From positions 1-64,000 of the forward strand of contig WTXD01000054.1 of NCBI GenBank assembly GCA_022496205.1: a stretch of DNA of 64,000 nt, in the 5' to 3' direction. Position numbers and translations under genes: made by a program. This document shows, piece after piece, positions 22,695 through 33,566 of this stretch; within the stretch, counting starts at the first letter, position 1; every line of letters begins with the position of its first letter. Origin of the DNA: Gloeopeniophorella convolvens. Lineage: Eukaryota; Basidiomycota; Agaricomycetes; Russulales. Under the pieces are notes generated by a model. The model was given only the letters and a program-made list of their open reading frames with translations. It was not told the origin of the DNA and did not search any database.

Positions 22695-23681
22695 ATGCCC
22701 CCTTCTTTCCGCCAGTCATTGAACACATCAGGGCCAGCCTCGTCAGAGAATCTCGTTGCGGACGACGTTATAATGGCTGATGCTACCAACCGAAGCATTG
22801 CTGCTGCTACCTCCTCTCCCGCAGTATTGACTGCATCATCTTCCCTCAACCGTACTACCGTGCTGAAGAAGCGCCGTCACGCTGAAATGTCTGATTCTCT
22901 ACCTCAATCTTCGGCGAAGACGTCCCTCAACCCTTCACTCCGGTCTTCGTCGAGGCTGCGCACTATCGTCCTATCTCCCATCGACACTACTCCTTCGACT
23001 GCTGGACCTTCCGGCCAAGTATCATCAGACGTTGCATCGCCTGCTCCCACAGAAGTTGAGCCCGAAATTGGTGACATTGAATTCTTCGAGCCAACACCTG
23101 AAGACATCATCGTCACCATCAAAGCCGAAGGCATCAAAGTGCGCGATTTCGCATACGAGCCCTACCCGAATGCGCACAAGGCACCCGAGATATTCGACCC
23201 CATCCTGCCGCTCATCGCGACCGACTGGCATATGCGCAACCCAAAGAAGAACAACGGCGGGCTGAGCGGCAAGTCGCTCTTCCGGCTCATCAAGCTCGGC
23301 TGGCTCTCGATGAGCGACGCCATGAAGCACCTCCACCCACGCGAGGCCGCCGCGCTCATGCGCTACAGCAGCCTCCCTGACGAGGAGCGCTACCCGTTCG
23401 TCGTCGCGCCGGGCGACACGCTCCCCCCACCCTCGGCGCGCGTGCGCATGCGCCACGCCTCGGCTTTTGATTCGCACGCGGACGACGTGCCGGACAGTGA
23501 GTTTTTCGGATACAACCCAACGGGCATGTCGGATGAGGAACGCGACGACGAGCCGGGGCCCAACACCACCGGCGGCGAGCCCAACGCGAAGCGCCAGAAG
23601 GTCAAGGCACGCGCGAAGGCCAAGCCGCTGCGCCGCGAGCCCAAGCCCCTCCGCAGAGAGAGGTCGCGTCCCGAGGTGTAA
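22695..23681 (+). CDS. Hypothetical protein with acidic core and basic, NLS-like tail
   Basis: A single-exon frame of 328 residues. The first ~120 residues are Ser/Thr-rich and probably disordered. The middle part (EVEPEIGDIEFFEPTPED, FAYEPYPNAHKAPEIFDPILP, GKSLFRLIKLGWLS, HPREAAALMRYSSLPDEERYPF) looks folded. The C-terminus is strongly basic (KRQKVKARAKAKPLRREPK), typical of a nuclear localisation signal. I recognise no family. A nuclear role is inferred only from composition. GC content is high in the second half, as expected for real coding sequence here. Confidence 0.6.
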   Translation: MPPSFRQSLNTSGPASSENLVADDVIMADATNRSIAAATSSPAVLTASSSLNRTTVLKKRRHAEMSDSLPQSSAKTSLNPSLRSSSRLRTIVLSPIDTTPSTAGPSGQVSSDVASPAPTEVEPEIGDIEFFEPTPEDIIVTIKAEGIKVRDFAYEPYPNAHKAPEIFDPILPLIATDWHMRNPKKNNGGLSGKSLFRLIKLGWLSMSDAMKHLHPREAAALMRYSSLPDEERYPFVVAPGDTLPPPSARVRMRHASAFDSHADDVPDSEFFGYNPTGMSDEERDDEPGPNTTGGEPNAKRQKVKARAKAKPLRREPKPLRRERSRPEV

Positions 23682-24097
23682 ACGTGTGGCGCGCTTCGCG
23701 AGCTCGCGCGGATGGACGTTTCTGTACTGGCATTTGTGGATTCATTATTTATTCTATTCGCCCCGCTGTTGTTGTTGTTGTTGCACTTCTTCTCTTGTAG
23801 ATTAAGCACTACTAACGGACCTGTATTTTCGTGGATGTAGCAGTAGTAAGCGCGTCTGTAGAGCACTGTACTTACGTGTCTTATTCTGGATAATGTATTC
23901 GACGTGTCGCACTGCCACCGCGTTGCTTGCCTGGACCACATCATGGGGCTTCCACACTCTTCTCGCGCTGTCGCGTCGGCATCGCCTTGCACTTGTCAAG
24001 ACGTTGATATGACCCTCGATGCCTCTCGCCTCGCATAAATTCTACTCTTGCGTCCAAGATCTCTTTCCAAGTTCATCGCTAGCGCCGCATCATCATC
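23682..24097. other. Intergenic, no gene recognised
   Basis: Contains a run of GTT repeats near 23767-23785. Upstream flank of the AlkB-like gene. Confidence 0.5.
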
Positions 24098-25127
24098 ATG
24101 ACGACTGAGGCAAGCAACTCCGAGACCGCCTCGGTCCGCCGTTTGAAGACTACAGTGCCAATTCTGGGCGTCGGCGACAGTATCGGAGAAGGCGACACGT
24201 ACCTTCTCGAAAGCATCCTACCACAGGAGCTGGCAGAGGTCGCGTTTGAGAGGCTGCAGAGTGAGGTGGCATGGAACACCATGTATCATCGAGGTTCGTT
24301 CCACGCTATATGACAGTACTCGGTCTCTGACAGGGTCTCAGGCGGCGAGGTCCCGCGGCTGGTGGCAGTCGAAGGAGAGATTTTCGAGGATGGAAGGTGC
24401 GTAGCCAGGAGGCTAGACTGCACCGCGGTTGCTGACTCTCTCGCTGGACTCCCGCAGCTACCCAATTTACCGCCATCCAGCAGACGAGTCGCCCCCACTC
24501 CGCCCCTTCTCCCCGACGGTCTCCCAGATCCGCGCGCACGTTGAGCGCGCGCTGGGGCACCCCGTCAACCACGTCCTCATCCAGCTCTACCGCACCGGTG
24601 CGGACTACATCTCCGAGCACTCAGACAAGACCGTCGACGTCGTGCGCGGCTCGCGCATCGTGAACGTCTCGCTCGGCGCGCAGCGCACGATGACGCTCAA
24701 GACGAAGAAGGACGCGCGCGGGCCCGGCGAGGACGCCCGCCGCACGCAGCGCGTGCCGCTCCCGCACAACTCGCTCTTCGTCCTCGGCCTGCAGACAAAC
24801 GCGCGCTGGATGCACAGCGTGCACACGGACCGCCGCCCCGAGGCGACCAAGGAGCCCGCGGAGCGCGGCGCGCGCATCAGCCTCACGTTCCGCCGCATCG
24901 GGACGTTCCTCACGCCCGCGCTGGGCGAGGCGGGCGGGCAGCGGATCTTTGGGCAGGGGGCGACGGGCAAGACGCGCGCCGGGGCGCGGCCCGTCGTGCA
25001 TGGCGGCGAGCAGGCGGAGCGTCTGCTTGCGGCGTTCGGCGCCGAGAACCACCAAAGCGAGTTTGACTGGGAGAAGGAATACGGCGGGGGATTCGACGTG
25101 CTGCATTTTGCGGCGGCGGCGGCGTGA
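24098..25127 (+). CDS. AlkB-family 2-oxoglutarate/Fe(II) dioxygenase
   Basis: Three exons (24098-24293, 24342-24396, 24458-25127) give 306 residues. The core has the AlkB signatures: MYHRGGEVPRLVA across intron 1; YPIYRHPADES; the HxD iron ligands in ISEHSDKTVDV; the distal histidine in RWMHSVHTDRR; and RISLTFRRIG, whose arginines bind 2-oxoglutarate and substrate. AlkB enzymes oxidatively demethylate nucleic acids; the substrate of this one (DNA as in ALKBH2/3, or RNA) cannot be read from sequence. A C-terminal extension of about 75 residues follows the domain. Intron 1 uses the acceptor at 24341, because the AG at 24333 would break the frame. Confidence 0.87.
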
Positions 25128-25954
25128 TTGTAATTACTAACGGCGCCAGTTGGTGTCGCATCTCCCCCAAGGTTGACTGTGCTGGATCCGTCGTTTCCCG
25201 TTGTTGTGAGGCGTTATTGTAGATACCGCACTGGTCTCGTTCAACTTATATATATACGCGTTGTGCCGACCGAACCAGGGACCGAGGTTTTCAACGTAAA
25301 GTCGTGTAGAGACGTGACATCCAACGGACACCCATATTCAGAGCACTCCTCAGGTCGGCATCAAGCAAGTTGGGCTGCGGTCACTGTCTAGCTTGTCATG
25401 GAGCCTTGGGAACGCCAGCCTCTGAGATCGTCGATCGCCGACAGTCGCCGACCAGCGCTCAGTTTTACCACGTGACGTTGGTTTTTTTTTTTTGCCCACG
25501 GCGTCTATTGTAATTCTCTAGTCTCCACGTGTAGACCTTAGTAATCACAGATATAGTCGATCTGTTAATTCTTTCTAAAATCCCCGCGGGTTGCCGCGGA
25601 CAGCTTTCCAGAAAATGCCAGCGATTAGTACCAGGCCCCTAACTATAGAGGTGCTGACTCGTTCTTGAGAGAGTTATGCGCTGTCCGTTATGACGGCGTC
25701 GGGTCTCATAGGCCGGAGGCGTCTCTGAGAAGCTTCGCCACGAACGTCCCGCTGATCAGAAGTCTTCCGCCTGGCAGCGCCGGGCACAGTCTTCATCTCA
25801 GCCTTCAGAGATCCGGACAGCATGGAAGACAACTCTTTGGGACAGGAACAATCGTTTCTCCAAGCACATACTCGTTGACCTACCTACACACGGCCTCTGC
25901 TATCGGACACTATTTCTCCGGGCTCGGGCTCTCCGGGTCGTTCTTGCGATTCCT
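25128..25954. other. Intergenic; includes 3' flank of the left SDR
   Basis: A T-tract lies near 25484-25496. From about 25860 the sequence matches, inverted, the 3' flank of the right SDR (62170-62250; shared CTACACAC and CACCACTTCTC blocks). No gene. Confidence 0.55.
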
Positions 25955-27179
25955 TCACCACTTCTCGTGCGCAGGACGGACTATAGCGCGCAGGTCAGCT
26001 CCCCGCCAAGCGAGCTGTGGAGTTGCACTCACGGTCGAGCTCCCAAGTCCACGCGGACCTGTCCTGGTTCACGAGATAAAGGTACGCCTGCGGGCTGGAT
26101 TAGTCCCACACCTAGTTCGAACGCACACCAGAACCGCACTTGAGCGATGCTCTCAGGCTTAATCGCGCCGTCGGGGTTGGCAGCCCACTCTTTGCCTCGG
26201 CGGGCCTTGGACACGTCCGTGATGATACCTACAACCGGACACGCTGGGTTTCCCAGTGGGGTGTGGCGGGTGAGTGGGACGTACCTCCGTCGATGACGGC
26301 CTTGCAGAGCACATACAATCGTGAGCCATCACACAATGGAAAAGCTTACACCGTCAACGTACATGCGCAACCTGGGACGCAGGCGGGAAGCATCAGCAAC
26401 CTTCTCTAAGCCTATCAGAAAATACACACAAACGCACATGTATATTCTGCGTCCCAAACTCCTTGCTCAGGCTCTGCGACAACGATCGCAGCGCAAACTT
26501 GGCCGCCGAGATCGCGGCGAGCGTCGCGTTCTCGCGCACCGACGCGATCGCGCCGGTGAACAGCAGCGTGCCGCGCTTGCCCCGCGCGTCGAGCGGAAGG
26601 CCCTCGAACGCGCGCAGCGCGCCGTGCGCGAACGCGAACGCGGCGCTGATGTTCGTGTCCACTACGCGCGTGACCTCCTCGGGCGTCGTCTCGAGGAACG
26701 GCTTCCACAGCGCGAAGCCGGCATTGAAGAGCGCGACGCGGATCGCGCCGTTCGGCCAGTGCGCGCGCGCCGCGTCGAACGCGGCGGAGACCTCCGCGTA
26801 ATTGTAGTCGGCGACGGGGAACGCGGCGGCCTGCCACGCGGGGGCGTCAGGGCGGGGGTCAGCACGGACGCGCGGGGCGTGAAGCGCACGTCGACGTCGC
26901 CGGTCTTGAGCTCGGCGGCGAACTTGCGCAGGCTGTCGCTCTCGCGCGCGATCAGCGCGACGTCGTATCCAGACTGGGCGAAGAGGCGGCTGCCAGTGGA
27001 CGCGGCGTCAGCGGGGGGCTGCTCGGCGCTGCTCAACCGCGCGATACGCACGCCGTTGCGGCTCCGGTGCCTGGGCGGTGCTGGCGTCAGCTCGGTGCTC
27101 GTGAGGTGCAGAGCAGGGTATGAGACGCACCGGAGGAGTTGCCGACGCCTGCAACGACGATGATGGGACGAGAAGACAT
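25955..27179 (-). CDS. Short-chain dehydrogenase/reductase, left copy
   Basis: A multi-exon SDR on the minus strand with every junction in phase. Nucleotide-binding motif: IVVAGVGNSSGTGAATA, built across two introns, then RLFAQSGYDVALIARESD. Further: VALFNAGFALWKPFLE, DTNISAAFAFAHGAL, TLLFTGAIAS, SAAKFALRSLSQSLSKEFG, and the C-terminal AYLYLVNQDRSAWTWELD...RPAHEKW. The catalytic lysine is present but the usual tyrosine four residues before it is not (SAAK), which I believe is normal for this fungal subfamily. A 9-nt exon encodes VAH. A TATA box (GGTATAAAGG) lies about 75 nt upstream. The reaction is unknown. Confidence 0.9.
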
Positions 27180-28934
27180 GGCTTGCGTGCTATGGTACGG
27201 AACAGAGGGTGCAATACAACCTGGTCCAGTACATGGGGCACAGACCCGCCTTTATACCGCAGCTACCCACATACTATTCAAGAGACTTCGATGTGTGCAT
27301 AGACGCGGCCAGGAGTAGCAGCGCCATGGCGCCTAGACAAGTGTGTCCCTGCTCAGAAAAGCGAAGCCCGCAGTTAGCCAACCCTCCGTCGGAACCACAA
27401 ACCTCCCACTGGAACGTCCCGCAAGCTTTGATGGTAAGAAGCCCAGCGAGCAAGGCAAAGTCCTCAACAGACTCGCGCCATCGGTGCTCGCGCACGGCTC
27501 AGTCAGCAGCAGCCCGCGCTTCGGCCGACCGCGCTTGCATCAGCATTCGACGCGTCTGACCAAGCGTCGGTGATAGCGCCGCGGTTCTGCAGCGGTGACG
27601 CTGGCGCAGTGAGGCCAGACGCCTCCGGGGGCAGACGGTGTGAGCGCACGCACCTGCGCTGACGCGACGCGGCTTACCCCGGCGCGCCGTGGGGGCGCAC
27701 ATCTACCGTCCAAAATGGCCCAGAGCACTGACACCGTGTGCAGACGTCGCGAACAGGGTGACCTGACGCCGCTCCTTCAGTCCTAGTGGCCGTCCTGGCT
27801 TGGCCCCTGCAGCCTGCAGCTCCAAGTGGCAGCTCCCAGCTAACTCCGATTACACCCAGGCTAACCGCCGAGGTCTGGCGCCCAGTGGGAACAGCCTCGA
27901 TGCGCGAAGCTACAGCAGCAGCCGACAAGTCAAAGGGAGTCTCCAAGTCTCCCGCCGACGAACGAGACGGACGCAAGATCCTGCGGTGACCTGAATGGTT
28001 AGGATCAAGTCGTCAAGGAACCACGCACACGATCCAGGAGCCGTCGACACGGTACGTCCGACAGACTGTCGCCCCGTCGTGGCTCGCGCCTCTGCGCGAA
28101 ATCCTGGCACCAATAGCAGTCGGTGCAGCGTAATTTTGAACGACGTCCGTCTCCTTGCACGAACACATTCGAACATCGCTCATCCCGATCTGGACCCCGC
28201 AAACGTCCGCAGTCGTCGAGACCAGCGGCCCGCGGTCGGTCCGTGCGACTGAGACCTCTGCGCCAGCTCCGCTGCGTCCGCGTCCTCTCCTATCTGCGCT
28301 GTATCTGCGTGCTCGTATCACGGAGGCGGCGTTGCTGGAGGGGCCCGCCAGAGGCGGGCGCACGACGCCCGTCATCAACACGCGCAGGACAGGGTCACGC
28401 GCCTCGCGCAGCACGCGCAATCCCAGGTGAACAAGCTTCCCGAGTCACTTCGCGGGTCCCACCGTCCTGTACAGTATACCCACCCGCGCACGGTTTGGGA
28501 ATAGGCACGACAGCGAGGCAGTGCATGCATGCGCCATCGATGGATGCGCGCACGCACAGAGGCCCAAGCAACTCGAACGGGGAACCCACCGGGACCGTTA
28601 CCATGACGCACGCGCGCAACGCCGCGCGCTGCAGCCGGATCGAGCACATCCTTTGTTCCCGCGCAGGCAGCAGCGCGGCGCGTGACCCAGCACGGCGCCT
28701 TCCAGAAGCGCCGGCGCGACCGCACGGCGCTCCGCGTGCAACATGACAAGGAAGCGAACCCACACGGACACAGGGGCGCAGCGGGCACAGGGGATGATGG
28801 ATACATTGAAGCGGCACTTGACAATATCAACAGGGCAAGACAAGGGGACGGGGCGTGGCGGCTATTAGCAGGGGCACGGGTACGAGTACGAGTACTATGC
28901 GGAGAGACGAAGACGGAGACTGGCGGTCGGGCGG
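27180..28934. other. No gene recognised
   Basis: GC-rich, with many overlapping short frames on both strands, none with family motifs or consistent splicing. Left of it lies the SDR promoter; right of it the SUMO stop codon. Confidence 0.45.
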
Positions 28935-29506
28935 TTAGAGCGGCCGGCTGCCGCCCACCTCTGCGAGAGGGAAGCGTGAGTCAGATCGGGAGATAAGATC
29001 GGGGGGAGGGGGGACGTACGCTCCACCATCACGTCGATCGTATCTGCGCGCGAAAAAATAAAGAGTCAGCGCGAGGGAAGGAAGGGCGCGGGTCTGGATG
29101 AATGCGCACCGTCGTCCTGCATGTCGAGTGACGAAGGCGTGTCGTCGTCGTTGATCCGCGCGCCGTCGTACAAGAACCTGCATACACACACATACACACA
29201 CACACACACCACCGGTCAGCACACTCGCGCCACACTGCCGCGGGCAGCGAACACGCACCGGATGCTGCTCACGTCCTTCCCAACTTTGCTCGCGTACGCG
29301 CCCTGCAGCTTCGACAGCTTCGTGTTGCGCTTGATCTTGAAGAAGACCTCCTCCCCTGTGGCCGAGACGACCTGCGGCACAAGCGCACTCAGCCCGCCGC
29401 CCCACGGCGCAGAGGGACGAGGACGCACCTTGACATTTATCGGCGCGTTCGGGCCATCCTCCATCTTGGGGGTGACCTCGGGCTGGGACGGCTGGTCGTC
29501 AGACAT
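28935..29506 (-). CDS. SUMO (small ubiquitin-like modifier), copy A
   Basis: Five exons encode 102 residues: an unfolded N-terminus (MSDDQPSQPEVTPK), the ubiquitin-like fold (VVSATGEEVFFKIK, YASKVGKDVSSIRFLYDG, RINDDDTPSSLDMQDDD) and the tail TIDVMVEQVGGSRPL. The diglycine followed by SRPL is the normal precursor end, cut by a Ulp protease before conjugation to lysines. Intron 3 contains a CA/GT microsatellite (about 29186-29213). Intron positions are identical to copy B at 31663. Copy A looks fully functional and is the likely source of SUMO if no third copy exists elsewhere. Confidence 0.95.
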
Positions 29507-30032
29507 GGTGCGGTGTATGCTGGTTGGTGAGTCGACAATCAACAACAGCGGCGGTGTTTCGGTTTTCTGCCGCGCCGCGACGACGCGCACGACGCTGATC
29601 AGCACGGTGCGGTGCGGCGCAGGTAAGGCAGGGGGCAGGGGGCTTACCTGGGCAGACGGTGTTGTCCTTGGAAGAAGGAAGCAAGGAGCGCAGGATCGAG
29701 CGAGCACTGATCAGGCCGCCGGCGGGCGATTGCGCCTTCTTACGTACGCACACGCACGTGCTGGGAAAATCGCGTCGCGTCCACGCGCTACGACTCACCG
29801 CCCGCCACACCCACCATCCTGCATTTGTCGTCTACTCAGCACGAGCATGTGGATTTGTGAATTATGCAACTACGTTACAAGAGATCAGGAAATAGGGAAA
29901 CCAAAACCAGGCAAAATAGGGCGCGGGGATAAACAAGTAAGGGAACTAAGGAGGGACTCCCATCGTGGCTACAGCCACGCACGTATGCACGCAAAACAAG
30001 AAACACCATCGTCCACACTAACACTGCCCACA
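29507..30032. other. SUMO copy A promoter and 3' flank of the BAR-gene remnant
   Basis: Homologous to 32222-32480 plus 33300-33566 in the second unit (shared CTGGGCAGACGGTGTTGTCC, CACGTGCTGGG and ACACCATCGTCCACAC blocks), but without the ~800-bp insertion present there. Confidence 0.75.
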
Positions 30033-30850
30033 TCACCACCGGCGCTTCCCTATCCCGCCCAGCATCCGCCGCGCCACCGCATACTCCTCGTCCCCATCGC
30101 TCGAGTCGTCCCACACGTCCCCGCCCCACGGCCGCCCCGCACGCCCCCACGCCACATCCTCGTCCTCCTCGTCCAGCGCCAGCGGCGTCGTTGGGAACGT
30201 CGGCCGCAGCGCTATGCGCACCGGCTTGCGCCTGCCGGCCCTGCGCTCGCCGTCGACGCGCTCACGTCCGACTCGTCCTTCCTCGGCGGCGCGGGCAGGG
30301 GCGGAGACGCGGAAAGGTCGTCGAGCGTCGAGCGTGCGGTGGGGTACGACGCGATCGACGCGCTGTCGCTCTCCTTACCTGCGTCCGCGCCGTCTGCAGC
30401 GGTGCCGTTGGGCGTGGGGGACGGGACGACGACGCGCGCGGCACGGTGAACGGCTCGGGCGGGAGCATCGGCACTGATGACACTGGCGGCGGCGACGGGT
30501 GACACGCTGCGCGGTGGCCTGCCCGCGCCAGCGCCGGCGGTCTTCTTTACAGGGATAACGGGCATGGACACCGCGCGGGGCGGCGGCGGCAGCGACGCGG
30601 GCCGCCTGCTACTTCCCTCCGCCGAACCCGCAGCGGTAGCCACGCTCGGCGGCACGAGCGCACTCTCGAACGCGATGCTCCCCCCGCCCGCGCCGCGCAG
30701 ATCGTACCGCCCGACCGACGGCGGCGCGCGCACGCTCGCGAGCCCGCCGTCCGCGCCGTCCGCCGGCACGCCGGCATTGATGCGCTCCCACGCCGTGCGG
30801 TTGTTGCGTGCGACGCCCTCGACGGCCGCCATGAGTAACATCTGCCCGGT
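30033..30850 (-). pseudogene. Truncated copy of the AH/BAR (Ivy1-like) gene, C-terminal part only
   Basis: Matches the last ~310 residues of the 33567-36812 gene: GQMLLMAAVEGVARNNRTAWERINAG, RAPPSVGRYDLRGAGG, KKTAGAGAGRP, NGTAADGADAGKESDSASIASY, DEEDEDVAWGRAGRPWGG and the same last residues GKRRW. Homology starts abruptly at GQM (about 30850), so the BAR-domain half was never copied or was lost. A frame break near 30220 separates the final 60 residues. No start or promoter remains for it. Confidence 0.88.
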
Positions 30851-31646
30851 ACGAGGCGCGCTCCCTTCCGACTTTCTACACCACCAGCCTCCACTCCACC
30901 GGCGGCGGCGCCCTTTGATATACGCCATTGACTAGGTGCGGTCCGCGCGGGCTTAGAATGTGATTCGTTGACGCCGGCTGGTGGTAGCCGGCGCTGGTTT
31001 GCCTATCCATCTCGCGCCGTCAAGGCGCCGCCAATTGGGCTCCTAGACGCTGTTGAGGTACTTAGCGCTGGCAAGCGCATCGAGCAGAGCAGAGTCGGGG
31101 CGGCGGTTTCCGGCGCCTGTCCGGCGAAGTTGGTGCCCGGATTGGGCTCCATAACGGCGCACTTGTACTTACCGCGGAGCCAAGACAACCTTCCCTGCCG
31201 GTATTACTGAGTGCGAGAAAATACAAACTGTCGCCACAAGGGCTCGGTCAGCGACGGTGCGACGTAACGCGTAACGGGTCGCGAGAAAATCGTACCGGTA
31301 AGAGGCACGAACGTCTGGGGGTCAAGTTACAAGTTGAGACGAGCTCTAGCTTCAAGGCGATCTGGTGCGAGGAAAAAATGAGAAAGTCTCATAATCACAC
31401 AAACTTCACACTTGGTCAAGCGTGATTTCACTCTCACGATGTTTCGAAAACGGTCAAACGTACAACATGATCGCGAGAGAATACTCTGATTGTTCTCGGG
31501 CTAAAAACATGGATTTATATACACAGTAGCTAGTATTGTTTTCTGTTGGTTCCAATTTAAAACTATTCATACATTCGAACAAGGCCAACAAGGCCTGAAA
31601 TAATGCCGTACCAGCCACTTACACTGTCGGGCGGCTGCGGCACAGA
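30851..31646. other. Spacer between the two duplicated units
   Basis: The right half (31200-31620) is markedly more AT-rich than its neighbours and contains no open frame. Its junctions with homologous sequence, near 30850 and 31625, mark the duplication ends. Confidence 0.6.
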
Positions 31647-31662
31647 TTAGATGCGGCCGGGA

Positions 31663-32221
31663 TCATCCGGCCACAGCATCTGCGAGAGGGAAGCGCGAGT
31701 CAGATCGGGAAATAAGATCGGGGGGAGGGGGGACGTACGCTCCGCCATCACGTCGATCGCATCTGCGCGCAAGAAAAAAAACAAAGAGTCAGCGCGAGGG
31801 AAGGAGGGGCGCGAGGCGGAATAAATTCGCACCATCGTCCTGCATGTTGAGCGACGAGGGCGTGTCGTCGTCGTTGATCCGCGTGCCGTCGTACAAGAAC
31901 CTGCATACACACACATACATACGCCACCGGTCAGCACGCCCGTGCCCCACCGCATCAGCGCATACGCACCGGATGCTGCTCACGTCCTTCCCGAACCTGA
32001 TCGCGTACGCGCTTTGCACCTTCGACAACTTCGTGCTGCGCGTGATCTTGAAGAAGATCTCATACCCTGTGTTCGAGACGATCTGCGGCGCCACCGCGCT
32101 CAGCCCGCCGCCCTGCAAGCACAGCAGAGGGGAGGAAACGCACCTTGACGGTGATCGGCGCGTTCGGGCCATCCTCTGTCTTGGGGGTGACCTCAGGCTG
32201 GGACGGCTGGTCGTCAGACAT
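31663..32221 (-). CDS. SUMO-like paralogue, copy B, without diglycine
   Basis: Same five-exon structure as copy A, 99 residues, open throughout. The fold is conserved (IVSNTGYEIFFKI, GKDVSSIRFLYDGTRINDDDTPSSLNMQDDD), but the last exon is changed: after MAE the spliced frame reads HAVAG and stops (stop at 31663-31665), where copy A reads QVGGSRPL. Without GG it cannot be matured and conjugated in the normal way. It also differs in the core (ITVK, SNTGYE, TRSTKL, AIRF). It could be a non-conjugating SUMO, or an early pseudogene whose frame still happens to be open. The promoter differs upstream of about 32480 because of an insertion. Confidence 0.85.
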
Positions 32222-32342
32222 GGTGGCGGTGTATGCTGGCTGGTGAGCCGACGATCAACAACAACGGCGGTGTTCCGGGTTTCTGCCGTGCCACAACGCA
32301 CACGGCGCTGATCAGCATGCTGCAGTGCAGGGCGGGCAGGGC

Positions 32343-32357
32343 GGGGGGGGGGGGGGG
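32343..32357 (+). repeat. G15 tract in the SUMO copy B promoter
   Basis: Fifteen consecutive G on the + strand, flanked by more G-runs (GGCGGG, GGGCGGGG, AGCGGGG), about 120 nt upstream of the copy B ATG. It could form a G-quadruplex on the non-template side. Copy A has no such run at the equivalent position. Confidence 0.8.
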
Positions 32358-32693
32358 AGCGGGGAACTTACCTGGGCAGACGGTGTTGTCCTTGGAGGGA
32401 GGAAGCAAAGAGCACAGGATCAAGGCCGGCAGGCGATTGGGCGTTCTTACACTCGAGAAGCGCCGCGCTTGCAGCACATGCTTTTCTTGGTTGGCTGTTT
32501 TGGAGGCTCAATTATTTCGTCCATTTCGCCTCTCATTGCACACGAGACGGTTCGGGGTGTCGCAGGCAACAGAAGGTCATACAGTCAACATACATGCGGT
32601 TCAGGCCGTGAGAGCAGTGATGACGCCCATGAGCCGTCGAGGGTCGCGAAGTGCCGCAAGTTGTGATTGGGTGGGAGACGACGACAGCGCGCG

Positions 32694-32870
32694 TCAATCT
32701 CGTGGCCGCCAAACGCCTTCTTGAGCCAGGTGCTTGATGATGCCGCCGAGCTGATGTAGGTTGTCGGAGGTGACAGAGCGGAAGATGTTGGTGTACGACA
32801 GGTGCCGCCAGTACGGGTGATACACAGGCTTGATGCCTGCCTCTTTGCACGCATCCTCGAATTCACCCTG
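32694..32870 (-). pseudogene. Plavaka/CACTA-like transposase fragment
   Basis: The peptide FEDACKEAGIKPVYHPYWR, HLSYTNIFRSVTSDNLHQLGG, IIKHLAQEGVW resembles the conserved PFWxxLPxxNIFxxxTPDxLHQLxxGxxKH block of basidiomycete Plavaka-type transposases. Only this segment is present, inside the ~800-bp stretch (about 32480-33300) that interrupts the duplicated SUMO/BAR unit. It is therefore probably a remnant of the element that inserted there, or hitch-hiked genomic DNA. Confidence 0.55.
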
Positions 32871-33566
32871 CGGGCCCGAGGGCACGGGTGAGTTGTTATA
32901 CAAACACATTGAAGAGTCCTTGTCAGCAAGCACTTTTCATTACACCGAGGCATGCAGTGCATGCTGAACCCTATCTGTCGGCACCATATGAGGGGAAAAT
33001 GTCAGTGCTGAAGGAGGAGTATTTTTGGAAGGGGAGATGGGAGGAAAATAATAAAGGACATACAACCCCGGACGACACGTCCGAGGTTTAGACCGAGTCT
33101 ATCCACGAATTTTTAATCATACAACCAATCGGCGTGGCCTTGAAGCGCGCGAGGTAGGAGAAACGCGCGAGGTTTTTTGTATAGCGAAAACGACGCCGAC
33201 CGAGTGAACCCGGCCGGCGCCCAGTAGAATTGCGCCGCGCGATAAAATTGATACATACGTTCCGCTTGATAAATCAAGCTGGCTGTAAATATTATTACAA
33301 TATGCCTCGTGCACGTGCTGGGCAAATCACAACGCGTCCACGCTCCACGCGCCGCCGCACCTGCCATCCCCCGTTTGTGAACAATTCAACACGAACATGC
33401 GCGTCGTGAATTACGCAAGATCCTACTCTATACACAAGCAGGAAATAAACCAGACAAAATCAGAGCGCAGAAGATAAACGAAAGAGAGAGGGGACTCCGG
33501 TCGGAGCTACACGTATGCACGCAAAGCACGACAAGCAAAGATACACCATCGTCCACACGGCTCGCC
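32871..33566. other. Rest of insertion and 3' flank of the BAR gene
   Basis: No gene. From about 33300 the sequence again matches unit A (CACGTGCTGGG near 33312 onward). Confidence 0.5.

Noticed and set aside
26321..27163. 280-residue plus-strand open frame
   Set aside because: Mirror frame of the left SDR, Arg-rich with no family; the minus strand has the SDR motifs and phased introns.
18411..28934. Secondary-metabolite or catabolic gene cluster
   Set aside because: SDR, rhodanese and AlkB genes are neighbours, but there is no backbone enzyme, transporter or regulator, and the SDR is part of a duplication.
31647..31955. Copy B SUMO ending in MLWPDDPGRI
   Set aside because: That reading is continuous through the last intron. 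With the intron removed in the same phase as copy A, the tail is HAVAG and then stop.
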